A stretch of 64,000 nucleotides of DNA from Pseudomonas sp. FP2309 (GCF_030687575.1 NZ_CP117439.1:2099501-2163500), one strand, 5' to 3'; shown: positions 24,686 to 34,078, numbered from the stretch's first letter. Translations and numbers: made by a program. Notes: a model not told the origin generated them from the sequence alone.

Positions 24686-26332
24686 TCAGATTGCATGAAC
24701 CAGTTCTTTCTCCGGGACGAGGCTCCTTGTAGTCGGCGAAAGGATCAGCTGCGCGGCTTTCTCCGCGATCATCAGCGTGGGTGAACAGGTGTTGCCGGAC
24801 GTGATGCGCGGCATGATCGAGGCATCCGCGATACGCAGGCCGGGCACGCCATGCACGCGCAGTTGCGCATCGACCACGGCGTCTTTGTCGCTGCCCATGC
24901 GGCAGGTGCCCACCGGATGGAAGATCGTCGTGCCGATGCGTGCGGCGGCTTCGTGCAGTTCTGCTTCGGTTTGCAGCGCGTCGCCCGGCAGGTACTCAAC
25001 CGGGTTGAAGCGGCTCAGGGCCGGTGCGGCGACGATGCGTCGAGTCAGGCGAATGGCGTCGGCGGCGACGCGCAGATCCTCCGGATGGCTGAGGTAGTTG
25101 GGGCAGATCAGCGGCGCGTCTGCCGGGTTGGCCGAGCGGATATCGATACGCCCACGGCTGTGCGGACGCAGGTCGCACACCGATGCGGTGAAGGCCGGGA
25201 ACCCATGCAAAGGTTCGCCGAAACGTTCCAGGGACAGCGGCTGCACATGGTATTCAAGGTTGGCCGAGGTCTGTTCCGGGCCGGAGCGGGCAAACGCACC
25301 GAGCTGGCTGGGCGCCATCGACAACGGACCGCTGCGGTCATAGAGGTAGCGCAGGCCCATGCCCATCTTGCCCCACACGGTGCCGGCGATCTGGTTCAGG
25401 GTACGGGCGTTTTCCAGTTTGTAGATCAGCCGCAGTTGCAGGTGGTCCTGCAGGTTGCCGCCGACGCCGGGCAGTTCGTGCAACACATTGATGCCCAGTG
25501 GCTTGAGCACGCTGGCGGGACCTATCCCCGAGCGCTGCAAAATGCCTGGCGAGCCGACTGAGCCAGCGCACAGGATGATTTCCTTGCGCGCCTGCCACGT
25601 GACTTGCTGCCCATGCTGACGCCCGACCACGGCTGAGGCGCGGCCGTTGTCCAACACCACGCGGTCTACCTCCACGTCCGTCAGCACCGTCAGGTTGGGC
25701 CGTTGGCGGATCGGCTTGAGAAACGCCTTGGCCGCATTCCAGCGCACCCCGGCTTTCTGGTTGACCTGGAAGTAGCCGCAGCCTTCGTTATCGCCGCCGT
25801 TGAAGTCGCTGATATTGGCGATGCCGCTCTGCGCTGCCGCCTCGCGGAAGGCATCCAGGATTGGCCACGACAGCCGCTGCTGTTCAACCCGCCATTCACC
25901 GCCGTCACTATGGAACTCCGAGCTCCCGGCAAAGTGGTTTTCACTCTGTTTGAACAGCGGCAAGACGTCATTCCAGGCCCACCCCGGGTTGCCTTCAGCG
26001 GCCCAGCCGTCGTAGTCCTGGGCCTGACCGCGCATATAAATCATGCCGTTGATGGACGAGCAGCCGCCCAGCACTTTGCCCCGTGGGTAACTCAGCGCGC
26101 GACCTTGCAGGCCCTCCTGGGCTTCGGTCTTGAAGCACCAGTCGGTGCGCGGGTTACCGATGCAGAACAGGTAGCCGACGGGGATATGGATCCAGGGATA
26201 ATTGTCGCGACCACCGGCTTCAAGCAGCAGCACACGGTGGGCGGGGTTGGCGGACAGTCGATTGGCGAGCAGGCAGCCTGCGGGGCCGGCGCCTACTACC
26301 ACGTAATCGTATTGCGCAGTTGCAATGGACAT
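24686..26332 (-). CDS. GMC-family FAD oxidoreductase (choline/alcohol dehydrogenase-like)
   Basis: 548 aa. FAD motif VVVGAGPAGCLLANRLS at the N terminus with LLLEAGG; GMC signature 1 region YPRGKVLGGCSSINGMIYMRGQ; signature 2 GSVGSPGILQRSGIG; C-terminal HPVGTCRMG with the active-site His and a final TSGNTCSPTLMIAEKAA. It oxidises a primary alcohol; the substrate cannot be told. It resembles choline and long-chain alcohol dehydrogenases. It probably forms an operon with the MHS permease, and faces a LysR regulator 181 bp away. Confidence 0.9.
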   Translation of the reverse strand: MSIATAQYDYVVVGAGPAGCLLANRLSANPAHRVLLLEAGGRDNYPWIHIPVGYLFCIGNPRTDWCFKTEAQEGLQGRALSYPRGKVLGGCSSINGMIYMRGQAQDYDGWAAEGNPGWAWNDVLPLFKQSENHFAGSSEFHSDGGEWRVEQQRLSWPILDAFREAAAQSGIANISDFNGGDNEGCGYFQVNQKAGVRWNAAKAFLKPIRQRPNLTVLTDVEVDRVVLDNGRASAVVGRQHGQQVTWQARKEIILCAGSVGSPGILQRSGIGPASVLKPLGINVLHELPGVGGNLQDHLQLRLIYKLENARTLNQIAGTVWGKMGMGLRYLYDRSGPLSMAPSQLGAFARSGPEQTSANLEYHVQPLSLERFGEPLHGFPAFTASVCDLRPHSRGRIDIRSANPADAPLICPNYLSHPEDLRVAADAIRLTRRIVAAPALSRFNPVEYLPGDALQTEAELHEAAARIGTTIFHPVGTCRMGSDKDAVVDAQLRVHGVPGLRIADASIMPRITSGNTCSPTLMIAEKAAQLILSPTTRSLVPEKELVHAI

Positions 26333-26513
26333 CTGAGGTCTCGCTTGTTTTTCTTATTGGCCCCATCCTAGTTGTTAGTTTTCGTCTTAAAAATGTTAGT
26401 TTTTACCCAGCTGCTGTGCGTTTTTAAACAGCGCTTCGGCTGGACACGAACCCTTCTGAACGGTGAACGTTTGTCGTGAGCCATAGAGGGTTATGCCCGA
26501 GGGAGAAGGCGAG

Positions 26514-27407
26514 ATGTTTGACTGGAATGATCTGCGGTTCTTTCTTGAGTTGCAGCGCAGCGGCCGCCTGCTGACCGCCGCGCAGCGCCTGAAGACCACT
26601 CACGCCACCGTGGCCCGGCATATCGAGGCCATCGAGAAAAGCCTTGGCACCGCATTGTTCGTGCAGCATGCCCAAGGCTACGAGCTGACCCCCTCCGGCG
26701 AAGCCCTGCTCAAGCACGCCGAAGCCATGGAAAACCTTGCGCTGCTGGCCGAAGACGAGCTCACCCATTCCGCTGCGCCCCTGGGCAAGATCCGCCTGGG
26801 CGTGGCCGAAGGCCTGGGGGTGATGTTTCTGGCCGGGCGCATGGGCGGGCTGTTCGAGCGTTATCCGGGGTTGGAAGTGGAGCTGGTGGCGGTGCCGCGC
26901 TTTGTGAGCATCCTCAACCGCGAAGCGGAAATCAGCATCCACCTTGAGCGCCCCAGCGTCGATCAGTTGGTGACCCGCAAACTCACGGATTACCGCCTGG
27001 CCCTCTACGCCAGCCGGGCTTACCTGGCGCGCAACCCGCCCATCGAAAAGCGCGAAGACCTTGCCGCCCACGCCTGGATTGATTACGTGGATGACTTACT
27101 GTTCAGCCAGGAACTGAAATTGCTCAGCAGCTTTTGCCGCAACCCTAAGGTGGTGTTCCACAGCACCAGCGTGATCGCCCAGCATCAGGCGGCGCGTTCC
27201 GGCTTGGGCATCGCGGTGCTGCCGTGTTTCATGGCCGCGGGTGATCCGGGCCTGGTGGCGTTACTGCCGGGAGAGAGCATCCAGCGCAGTTACTGGATCA
27301 GCTCGCGCCGCGAACTGCACAAGTCGGTGCGACTGCGGGTGTTGTGGGATTACGTGGTGGAATTGTGCGCGCGGGAGCAAAAACTGCTGCTCGGCCAACC
27401 CGATTGA
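26514..27407 (+). CDS. LysR-family transcriptional regulator
   Basis: 297 aa from ATG 26514, with GGGAGAAGG upstream; an ATG seven codons earlier lacks a site. Winged helix-turn-helix at residues 5-60 (FFLELQRSGRLLTAAQRLKTT, then IEKSLGTALFVQHAQGYELTPSG), then an effector-binding domain. It is divergent from the GMC oxidoreductase-permease operon, which it probably controls. Confidence 0.88.
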   Translation: MFDWNDLRFFLELQRSGRLLTAAQRLKTTHATVARHIEAIEKSLGTALFVQHAQGYELTPSGEALLKHAEAMENLALLAEDELTHSAAPLGKIRLGVAEGLGVMFLAGRMGGLFERYPGLEVELVAVPRFVSILNREAEISIHLERPSVDQLVTRKLTDYRLALYASRAYLARNPPIEKREDLAAHAWIDYVDDLLFSQELKLLSSFCRNPKVVFHSTSVIAQHQAARSGLGIAVLPCFMAAGDPGLVALLPGESIQRSYWISSRRELHKSVRLRVLWDYVVELCAREQKLLLGQPD

Positions 27408-27445
27408 AGCCACCGGATCAACCTGCCCAGGGTCACTGAACCGCG

Positions 27446-28543
27446 TCAATCGCGCAGTTCAAACTCGCTACTGCCCAACCGCTCCCCGTTGACCATCACA
27501 TGCACCACATGCCGGCCGGGGTAGTGCTTGCGGGTGGTCAGCTCACGAATATGCTGTTCGCGGCTGATGCGTTGCGTCTCGCCGGGCCCCAGCGTAAAGG
27601 CCTTGAGCTTGAACACTTTGGTCGCGCTGTGTCCGGCACTTTTGACGTACTCAATGGCGTAATCCACCACCAGCTTCTGCGCGGAACTGGAGAGCGACTC
27701 CAAGCCGAACGACAGGTTGATCCGTTCGCCCAGGTTGATCACCGCCGGTGTGACGCTTAATTCATGCAGCGTCACCTCGGCCCGGGCCCCTGCGCCGATG
27801 ATCGTCAACGCACGGGTGTTGCCTTGCTTGATCAGGCTGCGCAGCGCATGCCGGGCGATCCAGGCGGTGTGGGGGTTAGCCAGTGACCAGCCTTCGATCA
27901 GGCTGAGGACCCACTCGGGATGGTCCTTGGTGATGTCGTTGAGGTGGTTGGCCACCGATTTGCGTACATACAGGCTCGGGTCGGCCTTGAGGTTGTCGAG
28001 GATCGGGGCGCACAGCGCGGGGTTGGCTTGCACCTCGGCCAGGCGGAACGACCACGGCAGCCGCGGCCGCGAGCCTTCGCTGGCCAGCCGGCGCACGTGT
28101 TCGTTGTCATCCTGTGACCATTGCTGCATCACCGCCAGGGTGCGCGTCAGGTCGTGCTGCAAGAACGGGCGTACCGCGAACTCGGCGGAGCCAAAGGCCG
28201 TGAAGTACTTGAGCGCCGCCATGGAGCGCGTGAAGTCGGCCAGGCCGTAACTCGCCACGTAATGCGGCAGGAACAGGCTGACAAACGCGCTGTTCAAACG
28301 TGGCGCCAGGGCGTACAGCCGTTCGAGGGTCTGCGGGTAATCCAGCGGTATGACCGCATGCAGGCTTTCGCTGACCCGCGCCATGCGCTGCATCACCGAC
28401 AGTTCGGCGAGCCCCGCCGTGGCGTGCTCAAGGAAGCTCCTGGCGTCGAACGCCGGGTACACGGTCGTCATTTCGGTGGCGATGTGTTGCAGGCGCTCGA
28501 CGTTGAAGATGTCCTTGAGGGCCGGGGCGCGTTGTTCGCTCAT
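27446..28543 (-). CDS. DNA alkylation repair-like (AlkD/HEAT-repeat) protein with C-terminal extension
   Basis: 365 aa from ATG 28543; an in-frame ATG at 28555 is the alternative. The first roughly 240 residues are AlkD-like HEAT-type helices with WSQDDNEHVRRLASEGSRPRLPW and LYVRKSVANHLNDITKDHPEW, the family's most conserved stretch. Residues about 255-365 form a strand-rich extension not in the single-domain AlkD of Bacillus. AlkD-type enzymes remove 3- and 7-alkylpurines. The gene begins 22 nt after the PuuA-like gene's stop in the same direction. Confidence 0.82.
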   Translation of the reverse strand: MSEQRAPALKDIFNVERLQHIATEMTTVYPAFDARSFLEHATAGLAELSVMQRMARVSESLHAVIPLDYPQTLERLYALAPRLNSAFVSLFLPHYVASYGLADFTRSMAALKYFTAFGSAEFAVRPFLQHDLTRTLAVMQQWSQDDNEHVRRLASEGSRPRLPWSFRLAEVQANPALCAPILDNLKADPSLYVRKSVANHLNDITKDHPEWVLSLIEGWSLANPHTAWIARHALRSLIKQGNTRALTIIGAGARAEVTLHELSVTPAVINLGERINLSFGLESLSSSAQKLVVDYAIEYVKSAGHSATKVFKLKAFTLGPGETQRISREQHIRELTTRKHYPGRHVVHVMVNGERLGSSEFELRD

Positions 28544-28565
28544 CGGTGATTCCATGGCGGTTGAG

Positions 28566-29912
28566 TCAGAGGAACCAGCGGTATTCCCGCGCGTGGATCT
28601 CTTGTTGGAAGGCCAGATGATCCTGGCGTTTGTTCTCGCAGTACACGTCGACAAATTCAGCGCCCAGCTTATCGCGCAACACCGCTTGATGCTGCATGGC
28701 GCGCACGGCGTCGAGCATTTCCACGGGGAAAGCGGTGCCGCTGGTACGGTCCTCGTTCAGGGGCGCGATGGGCTCCTGTTTGGTCTCAAGGCCATGCTCC
28801 AGACCGACGAGAATCGCCGCCAGCACCAGGTACGGGTTGGCGTCGGCGCTGGCCAGGCGGTGTTCGATGCGCAGGTTACGGGGGTCGGACTCAGGGATGC
28901 GCACACACGCATCACGGTCTTCAAAGCCCCAGCAGGCGCGGGTAGCGGCGTTGACCGTACCGCCCAGGCGGCGGAAGGCATTGTGGTTGGGCGAGAAGAT
29001 CGGCATGCAGTGTGGCAGCAGGTCCAGGCAACCGGCCACGGCGTGGCGCAGCGGTTGCTGCTGATGGGCGGCCAGCAGGTTATTGCCGGCTGCGTCGTAA
29101 AGGCTGACATGCACATGCATGCCGCTGCCGGGAAATTGCAGGTAGGGCTTGGCCATGAAGCTGGCGCGATAACCGTGCTTGAGCGCCACGCCACGGGTGC
29201 TGCGGCAGAACAGGGCGGCCCAGTCGGCGGCGCGCAGGCCGTCGTCGAGGTGGCCGAAGTTGATCTCGAACTGGCCCGGGCCGAGTTCGGCGGTGATCAC
29301 GGTGATATCGATGCCCTGGTCTTTGGCGGTCTGCGCCATGTCGTCGAGCACTTCGCTGAAACGCGACAGGCGTTCGATGTGCAGGGTGGGCTGGTCGTCG
29401 GCATCATCGCTTAACGGGTCGCGGGCACATTGCGGCAGGCCGTTGTCGAGCTTCTTGTCGAACAGGTAGAACTCCAGCTCGAACGCCACCACCGGGTGAA
29501 TGCCCTTGTGCTGCAGGCGCTCGAGCACCTTGGCCAGGACTTCCCGAGGTTCGAATTCGATGGGTGCTTCGGTGCCATCGGAGGTAATCAGCATCTGCCC
29601 CAACGGTTGCGACTCCCAGTTCACCGGCTTCAGCGTGCCCGGTACCAGGCGGCGGTTGGCGTCCGGGTCGCCGTCGTTGAAACAGTAATCGCCGATCTTG
29701 AACAACCCGCCTTGTGCGCCCAGCAGCACGGCGTTTTGCGGCAGCTTCAGCGGGCTGCCAGCGGCGACCTTTTCCAGCATCTCGATCGGGTAACGCTTGC
29801 CGTAGAAATGCCCGGGAATGTCCAGGGCGATCAGGTCGACGTAACGCACGTCGGGATGGTGCTGGCGAAAGGTCCGTACTTCGGCCAGTAACGTGGCGGC
29901 ATGGCTTTTCAC
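28566..29912 (-). CDS. Glutamine synthetase-family ligase (gamma-glutamylpolyamine synthetase-like)
   Basis: 448 aa from GTG 29912 (MKSHAATLLAE), which has AGGAG about 8 nt upstream; the longer frame from 29939 overlaps the regulator gene. It lacks the extra length of housekeeping GlnA and has the PuuA-type pattern: FYGKRYPIEML, ELEFYLFD (metal-binding Glu residues), ELGPGQFEINFGHLDD, PGSGMHVHVSLYD and NAATRACWGFEDR. Such enzymes glutamylate putrescine or other amines with ATP. It follows a cupin-XRE regulator by 12 nt, as in amine catabolism loci, which supports an amine substrate. Confidence 0.85.
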   Translation of the reverse strand: MKSHAATLLAEVRTFRQHHPDVRYVDLIALDIPGHFYGKRYPIEMLEKVAAGSPLKLPQNAVLLGAQGGLFKIGDYCFNDGDPDANRRLVPGTLKPVNWESQPLGQMLITSDGTEAPIEFEPREVLAKVLERLQHKGIHPVVAFELEFYLFDKKLDNGLPQCARDPLSDDADDQPTLHIERLSRFSEVLDDMAQTAKDQGIDITVITAELGPGQFEINFGHLDDGLRAADWAALFCRSTRGVALKHGYRASFMAKPYLQFPGSGMHVHVSLYDAAGNNLLAAHQQQPLRHAVAGCLDLLPHCMPIFSPNHNAFRRLGGTVNAATRACWGFEDRDACVRIPESDPRNLRIEHRLASADANPYLVLAAILVGLEHGLETKQEPIAPLNEDRTSGTAFPVEMLDAVRAMQHQAVLRDKLGAEFVDVYCENKRQDHLAFQQEIHAREYRWFL

Positions 29913-29923
29913 GGGTGCAGCTC

Positions 29924-30481
29924 CTAGTTGTAAACCCACAACACGCGGGCGGGCAGGTCAGACAGGTTGGCGTAGCGGCAATGGGCGAAGCTGGCCAGAT
30001 GGAAGCTGTCGCCTTGGCGCAGGGTGACCGCGTCGGCCTCACCTTCGACCCACAGCGTCAACTCACCCTCCAGCACGAAACCGGCCTGTTCGGCACGATC
30101 GCTCATGGTCTGCTCACCGCTGTTGGCGCCGGGGGCGAGCAGGCTGTCGAGCATCGAGAACGCGCCGTTCATGCTGGGGGAGACGAGGATGTCGGTGATG
30201 CCGTTGGCGTAATACACCGTGCGCCGTTCGTTGGGGCGGGTGATCCAGTCCACAGCCTTGGGTTTGGGTTGGCTGTAGAAGTAGGTGGTGGGCACGTCGA
30301 GGGCATGGCTGATGGCGGTCAAATCCGCCACCGTCGGGCGCGACAAACCGCGCTCCACCTGTGACAGGAAACCCACCGAGCGCTCGATCTTGTGTGCCAA
30401 CTGGGCCAGGGTGAGCTTCTTGTGCTTGCGCAGGTCGTGGATCAGCGCGGCGAGGGTGGCGAGTTCTTGTTGTTGGTTCAT
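29924..30481 (-). CDS. XRE-family regulator with C-terminal cupin domain
   Basis: 185 aa from ATG 30481 (MNQQQELATL). An upstream in-frame ATG at 30505 exists, but the DNA between the two is a palindrome that looks like the gene's own operator. Helix-turn-helix at residues about 10-60 (LTLAQLAHKIERSVGFLSQVERGLSRPT) and a cupin at 100-180 (FVLEGELTLWVEGE). The PuuR-like architecture binds a small ligand in the cupin. It is the first gene of a unit with the glutamylpolyamine synthetase-like gene. Confidence 0.88.
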   Translation of the reverse strand: MNQQQELATLAALIHDLRKHKKLTLAQLAHKIERSVGFLSQVERGLSRPTVADLTAISHALDVPTTYFYSQPKPKAVDWITRPNERRTVYYANGITDILVSPSMNGAFSMLDSLLAPGANSGEQTMSDRAEQAGFVLEGELTLWVEGEADAVTLRQGDSFHLASFAHCRYANLSDLPARVLWVYN

Positions 30482-30505
30482 GAAATTTATATCGAATAAT
30501 TTCAT
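30480..30505. promoter_or_regulatory. Palindromic operator candidate at the start of the cupin-XRE gene
   Basis: ATGAAATT (30480-30487) and AATTTCAT (30498-30505) are exact reverse complements around an AT-rich centre. It overlaps the proposed start codon, and a third half site (AAATTTCA) follows at about 30524-30531. This is a typical position for autorepression by an XRE protein. Confidence 0.55.
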
Positions 30506-30663
30506 GAAAAATTACAGGATAAATTTCACGCAGGCAATGACTGAAGCGTTGTGCGGGAGAACCGTCGCCATTCCACGTCAGCGCAGCGCCTGCAGTTTGG
30601 CTGAATGATTGCGCTCACCCGCGGTCGGAACCTGGGTACGCGTCATTCATTGAAGGAGCACCC

Positions 30664-30972
30664 ATGAAGTCCAAGTCCCTCGTTGCTTGTGTTTTAGTCG
30701 CCGCCAGCCTGTCCACCGCCAGCTTTGTGGTCCAGGCCGGTGATACGCCCCAGGAAACCGTGCAGCCTTCCAACATCAACGCCCGTGATTTGAAGGAAGG
30801 CGACCGCGCGCCGGATGTCCTGATGCGCAAGGAATCGGCGGTCAGCGACTGGAAAAAGCGCGGCCTCAAACAACCCGAAGAAGAAAGCCAATGGGCGCGG
30901 GTCGGCGATAAATACGTGCTGCTCAAGACCACCAACGGCACCATTCTGGAGATCACGCCGGTCAAGAAGTGA
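30664..30972 (+). CDS. RcnB-family periplasmic protein
   Basis: 102 aa with a cleavable signal peptide (MKSKSLVACVLVAASLSTA, ending near VQAGD) and an RcnB-like body: LKEGDRAP, DWKKRGLKQPEEESQWARVGDKYVL and a final TNGTILEI. RcnB proteins help nickel/cobalt homeostasis in the periplasm of E. coli; no metal exporter gene is adjacent here. GAAGGAG upstream gives a good start. A hairpin terminator follows. Confidence 0.82.
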   Translation: MKSKSLVACVLVAASLSTASFVVQAGDTPQETVQPSNINARDLKEGDRAPDVLMRKESAVSDWKKRGLKQPEEESQWARVGDKYVLLKTTNGTILEITPVKK

Positions 30973-30999
30973 GCCTCCTTTTTGTCTTGTGCTTGCGTT

Positions 31000-31031
31000 A
31001 AGGTAACCGGCCGCAACGGTCGCGTTACCTT
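31000..31031 (+). terminator. Hairpin after the RcnB-like gene
   Basis: Perfect 8-bp arms AAGGTAAC and GTTACCTT around a GC-rich 16-nt centre that can pair further. It lies 28 nt after the stop codon and 17 nt before the MFS gene. There is no strong T-run, so it may terminate or only stabilise the mRNA. Confidence 0.5.
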
Positions 31032-31048
31032 CCAGGAATGAGAGCAGG

Positions 31049-32242
31049 ATGCTTGCCACAATAAGAAACTACCCGCGCACCGTAAACCTGTTGCTGTGCG
31101 CCACGTTGCTGCTCACGCTGGCCAAGGCCATCACATTTCCATACCTGGTGATCTACCTCACCCATCACTTCGCCCTCGACATTACCCAGGTCGGTCTGGT
31201 GATCGGCAGTTCGCTGATCGTCGGCTCGTTATTGAGTGTGTATGGCGGCTTTCTGGTCGACCGCATCAACAGCTATCGGCTGTTGCTCGGCCTCAGCGCG
31301 CTGTTTGTGCTGGGGTTTATCGGCACCGTGTTGGCCACCCATATCTGGGCGTTCTACAGCTGCCTGATCCTGATCAACCTGGCCTACGCGGTCATCGATA
31401 TTGCGGTCAAGGCCGGTTTCGCCAGCCTGTTGCCGGAAGACGCCCGCAGTGAAGTGTTTTCCATCAAGTACACCCTCACCAATATTGGCTATGCAGTCGG
31501 GCCGTTTTTTGGCGCGATGATCGCCAACGTCGATATCAGCCTGCCATTTGTGCTCTCGGCGTTGTTGGGCGCGGGGTTTTTCGCGCTGTATTGGCGCTGG
31601 GGTGACCGCACTTTGACTACCGTCGACGTTGCGCAAAAACCGGTGTCATTCCTCGCCGTCGGCCGCGTGCTGCTGCGCGACCATCGGCTGGTGTGCTTCA
31701 CCCTTGGCGGCGTGCTCAGTGCGGTGGTGTTCGGCCAGTTCACCGCGTACCTCTCGCAGTACCTGGTGACCACTACCACGGCGCAATACACCTACACCGT
31801 CATCAGTGCGGTGCTCACGACCAACGCGGTGCTGGTCATCGCCTTGCAGTACGTGATTGGTCGGCGCATCTCGCACCGTCACCTCAGCCAGTGGCTGATT
31901 CTCGGCTTGAGCATGTTTATGTTCGGCTTGATCGGTTTTGCGCTGTCCACCAGCGTGCTGTGGTGGGTGCTGGCGATGGCGGTGTTTACCGTAGGGGAAA
32001 TCATCGTGTTTCCGGCCGAGTACATGTTTATCGACCGGATCGCCCCGGACCACCTGCGTGGCATGTATTACGGGGCGCAGAACCTGTCCAACCTGGGCGC
32101 GGCGCTGGGGCCGGTCTTGTGTGGGCTGGTGTTGGCCAGCTTCCCGGCCCACACCATGTTCTACATGCTGGGGGCATTTATCGTTGGGGGCGGGGTGTTC
32201 TATTTCATTGGTTCGTCGTTGAAGGCGAATCCTTCAAGGTGA
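31049..32242 (+). CDS. MFS transporter, drug-efflux (MdtH-like) type
   Basis: 397 aa, twelve predicted membrane helices, no soluble insertion. MFS marks: GGFLVDRINSYRLL (loop 2-3) and GYAVGPFFGAMIAN; the second half has VIGRRISHRHLSQW and GPVLCGLVLASFP. Similar to MdtH-like proton-driven exporters; the substrate is unknown. A GAGAGCAGG site lies before ATG 31049. Its 3' end overlaps the opposing DUF1652 gene by 38 nt. Confidence 0.85.
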   Translation: MLATIRNYPRTVNLLLCATLLLTLAKAITFPYLVIYLTHHFALDITQVGLVIGSSLIVGSLLSVYGGFLVDRINSYRLLLGLSALFVLGFIGTVLATHIWAFYSCLILINLAYAVIDIAVKAGFASLLPEDARSEVFSIKYTLTNIGYAVGPFFGAMIANVDISLPFVLSALLGAGFFALYWRWGDRTLTTVDVAQKPVSFLAVGRVLLRDHRLVCFTLGGVLSAVVFGQFTAYLSQYLVTTTTAQYTYTVISAVLTTNAVLVIALQYVIGRRISHRHLSQWLILGLSMFMFGLIGFALSTSVLWWVLAMAVFTVGEIIVFPAEYMFIDRIAPDHLRGMYYGAQNLSNLGAALGPVLCGLVLASFPAHTMFYMLGAFIVGGGVFYFIGSSLKANPSR

Positions 32243-32477
32243 GCGTGCCCACGCTATTGCTTTGCAGCTCATAGCGCAGTTCTTCGACCATTTTTTCCAC
32301 TTCTTGCGGGGTCTGCAGCCGATTGGTGCTGATCCCGGTGACCACCAGATCCACCCGGCCGGTTTCGGCGTCGTAGACCTTGAGGGTCAAGGACGCGTCC
32401 CGGCACAGGGTGAATTCGCAGGTCAACGGCGACAAGCCTTCTTCGATGCAATTTCGCAGTTGGGCGAGGGTAAACAT
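32205..32477 (-). CDS. DUF1652 family protein
   Basis: 90 aa, soluble, start ATG 32477 after AAGGAA. The LRNCIEEGLSPLTCEFTLCRDASLTLKV and DLVVTGI pattern is that of the small DUF1652 family that I know mainly from Pseudomonas. Function unknown. It is tail to tail with, and overlaps, the MFS gene by 38 nt. Confidence 0.8.
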   Translation of the reverse strand: MFTLAQLRNCIEEGLSPLTCEFTLCRDASLTLKVYDAETGRVDLVVTGISTNRLQTPQEVEKMVEELRYELQSNSVGTLTLKDSPSTTNQ

Positions 32478-32581
32478 GCAGATTCCTTCAGGGCGTTATA
32501 CGTCGACGCCTTAAAGGTTATTGATCGAACCGTCGCGCCATAAGGCGAATTCGCACTAGATGCACTAGTGCATTTGCACTC

Positions 32582-34078
32582 TCACGGCTTGTTTTTCAGG
32601 CGCAGGTCCCCAGCAAAAAGCCCGCGTTCACGGGCCCAGACCATGGCGGCGCTGCGGCTGTGCACCCCCAGTTTGGAGTACACCGTGGCCACATGGTTAC
32701 GCACGGTGTTGGGCGCCAGCTTCAGGCGCGAGGCGATTTCTTTGTCGGCCAGGCCTTCGCAGATCAGACCCAGCACATCGCGCTCGCGGGCGGTGAGGTC
32801 GGTAAAGCTGACGTTTGGCAGGTTGGGGCTGTTGACGCTCTTGGCGTTGGCCAGTTTTTCGATCAGGGTCTGGCTGAACCACGAGGCGTCCTGCATCACT
32901 TCCTCGATGGCCGACACCAGCTCCAGTTCCGAGCGTTTGCGTTCGGTGATGTTCATCAGCACCAGCAGGTAGCAGGGCACGTCCTGGATGATCACGGTGT
33001 CGGCGGACACCACGCAGTCGATCACCTCGCTCCCTTTTTTGCGCACCTTGAGGTCCTGGCCGTCAAGGTTGCCGGCTTTTTCCAATGTGGTGAACAGCTG
33101 CGCGCCGGCCGCAGGGCTGTCGATAAAGTCGATGTCTTCGATGGATTTACCGATCAGTTCTTCGCTGATATAGCCCGTGATGCTCATAAAGGCTTCGTTG
33201 ACGTCCACCACTTGGCGATTGGCGGCATTGCACACCAAGGTCGGTACCGGCGTGAGACGAAATGACTTGGCAAAGCGTTCCTCACTCTGGCGCAGGGCGA
33301 TTTCCGCTTTGCGGCGCGGCTCCAGGTCCATGAACGAAAACAGCATGCAGTCTTCCTCGTTCATGTCCAGCGGCTGGCCGGCGACGATCACCAGTTTGCT
33401 GCCGCCTTCAGGCAGCCTGAGCTCGGCCTGCATCTGCGGGATGGTCGCGCCTTCGCCCAGGCGCTGAATGGCCAGGTCCTTGCGCTCGGCCTGTTCCAGC
33501 ACATCCAGCTCATACACCGACTTGCCGATGACCTGGTCGCGGTTGTAGCCGGTCATTTCCAGAAAACCCTGGTTCACCTTGATGTAGCGCAAGTCGCTCA
33601 AGCGGCAGATCACCGCCGGCGCCGGGTTGGCGTTGAAGGTTTTTTCGAAACGTTGCTCGGCGCTGGCCCATTCGGTGGCATCGCTGAGCACCAGCACGAG
33701 TAACTCCGGCTCACCGTGGGAGTCGGTGATCACCAGGCTGCGCAGGCGGTGGACCCAGGTTTTGTCCGGGTCGGCGGTGGGCGTGACTTCCACCACCACG
33801 TCGCTGAACTCATCGCCCGCCGCCGCACGTGCCAACGGGTAGTTGTCCAACTGCACCGGATGGTTATTGCGATAACGCAGGGCGAAACGCTCGGCATACG
33901 CCTGGGTGTTGGCGCCCAATGCCTGTACATCGTCCACGCCGTGCATCGTCAGCGCGGCTTCGTTGGCCCACAGGATGGTCTGGTCGACCTCTGCAAGAAT
34001 GATCCCATCGGACAACCCGGAGATGATCTGTTGCAGTTGGCGGCGGTTGGTTTCTTTGGCGAGCACATCCTGGGTCAT
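32582..34078 (-). CDS. Three-PAS sensor with C-terminal LuxR-type HTH
   Basis: 498 aa from ATG 34078, with AAGGAGA upstream. PAS units at residues about 15-130, 140-255 and 265-375 (for instance MTGYNRDQVIGKSVYELD and ITGYISEELIGKSIEDIDF), each followed by a PAC-like strand. The C-terminal 65 residues are a LuxR/GerE helix-turn-helix (LTARERDVLGLICEGLADKEIASRL, then NTVRNHVATVYSKLGV). There is no kinase domain or receiver, so it is a one-component regulator that senses a ligand, redox state or light through PAS and binds DNA directly. No neighbour suggests the target. Confidence 0.88.
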   Translation of the reverse strand: MTQDVLAKETNRRQLQQIISGLSDGIILAEVDQTILWANEAALTMHGVDDVQALGANTQAYAERFALRYRNNHPVQLDNYPLARAAAGDEFSDVVVEVTPTADPDKTWVHRLRSLVITDSHGEPELLVLVLSDATEWASAEQRFEKTFNANPAPAVICRLSDLRYIKVNQGFLEMTGYNRDQVIGKSVYELDVLEQAERKDLAIQRLGEGATIPQMQAELRLPEGGSKLVIVAGQPLDMNEEDCMLFSFMDLEPRRKAEIALRQSEERFAKSFRLTPVPTLVCNAANRQVVDVNEAFMSITGYISEELIGKSIEDIDFIDSPAAGAQLFTTLEKAGNLDGQDLKVRKKGSEVIDCVVSADTVIIQDVPCYLLVLMNITERKRSELELVSAIEEVMQDASWFSQTLIEKLANAKSVNSPNLPNVSFTDLTARERDVLGLICEGLADKEIASRLKLAPNTVRNHVATVYSKLGVHSRSAAMVWARERGLFAGDLRLKNKP

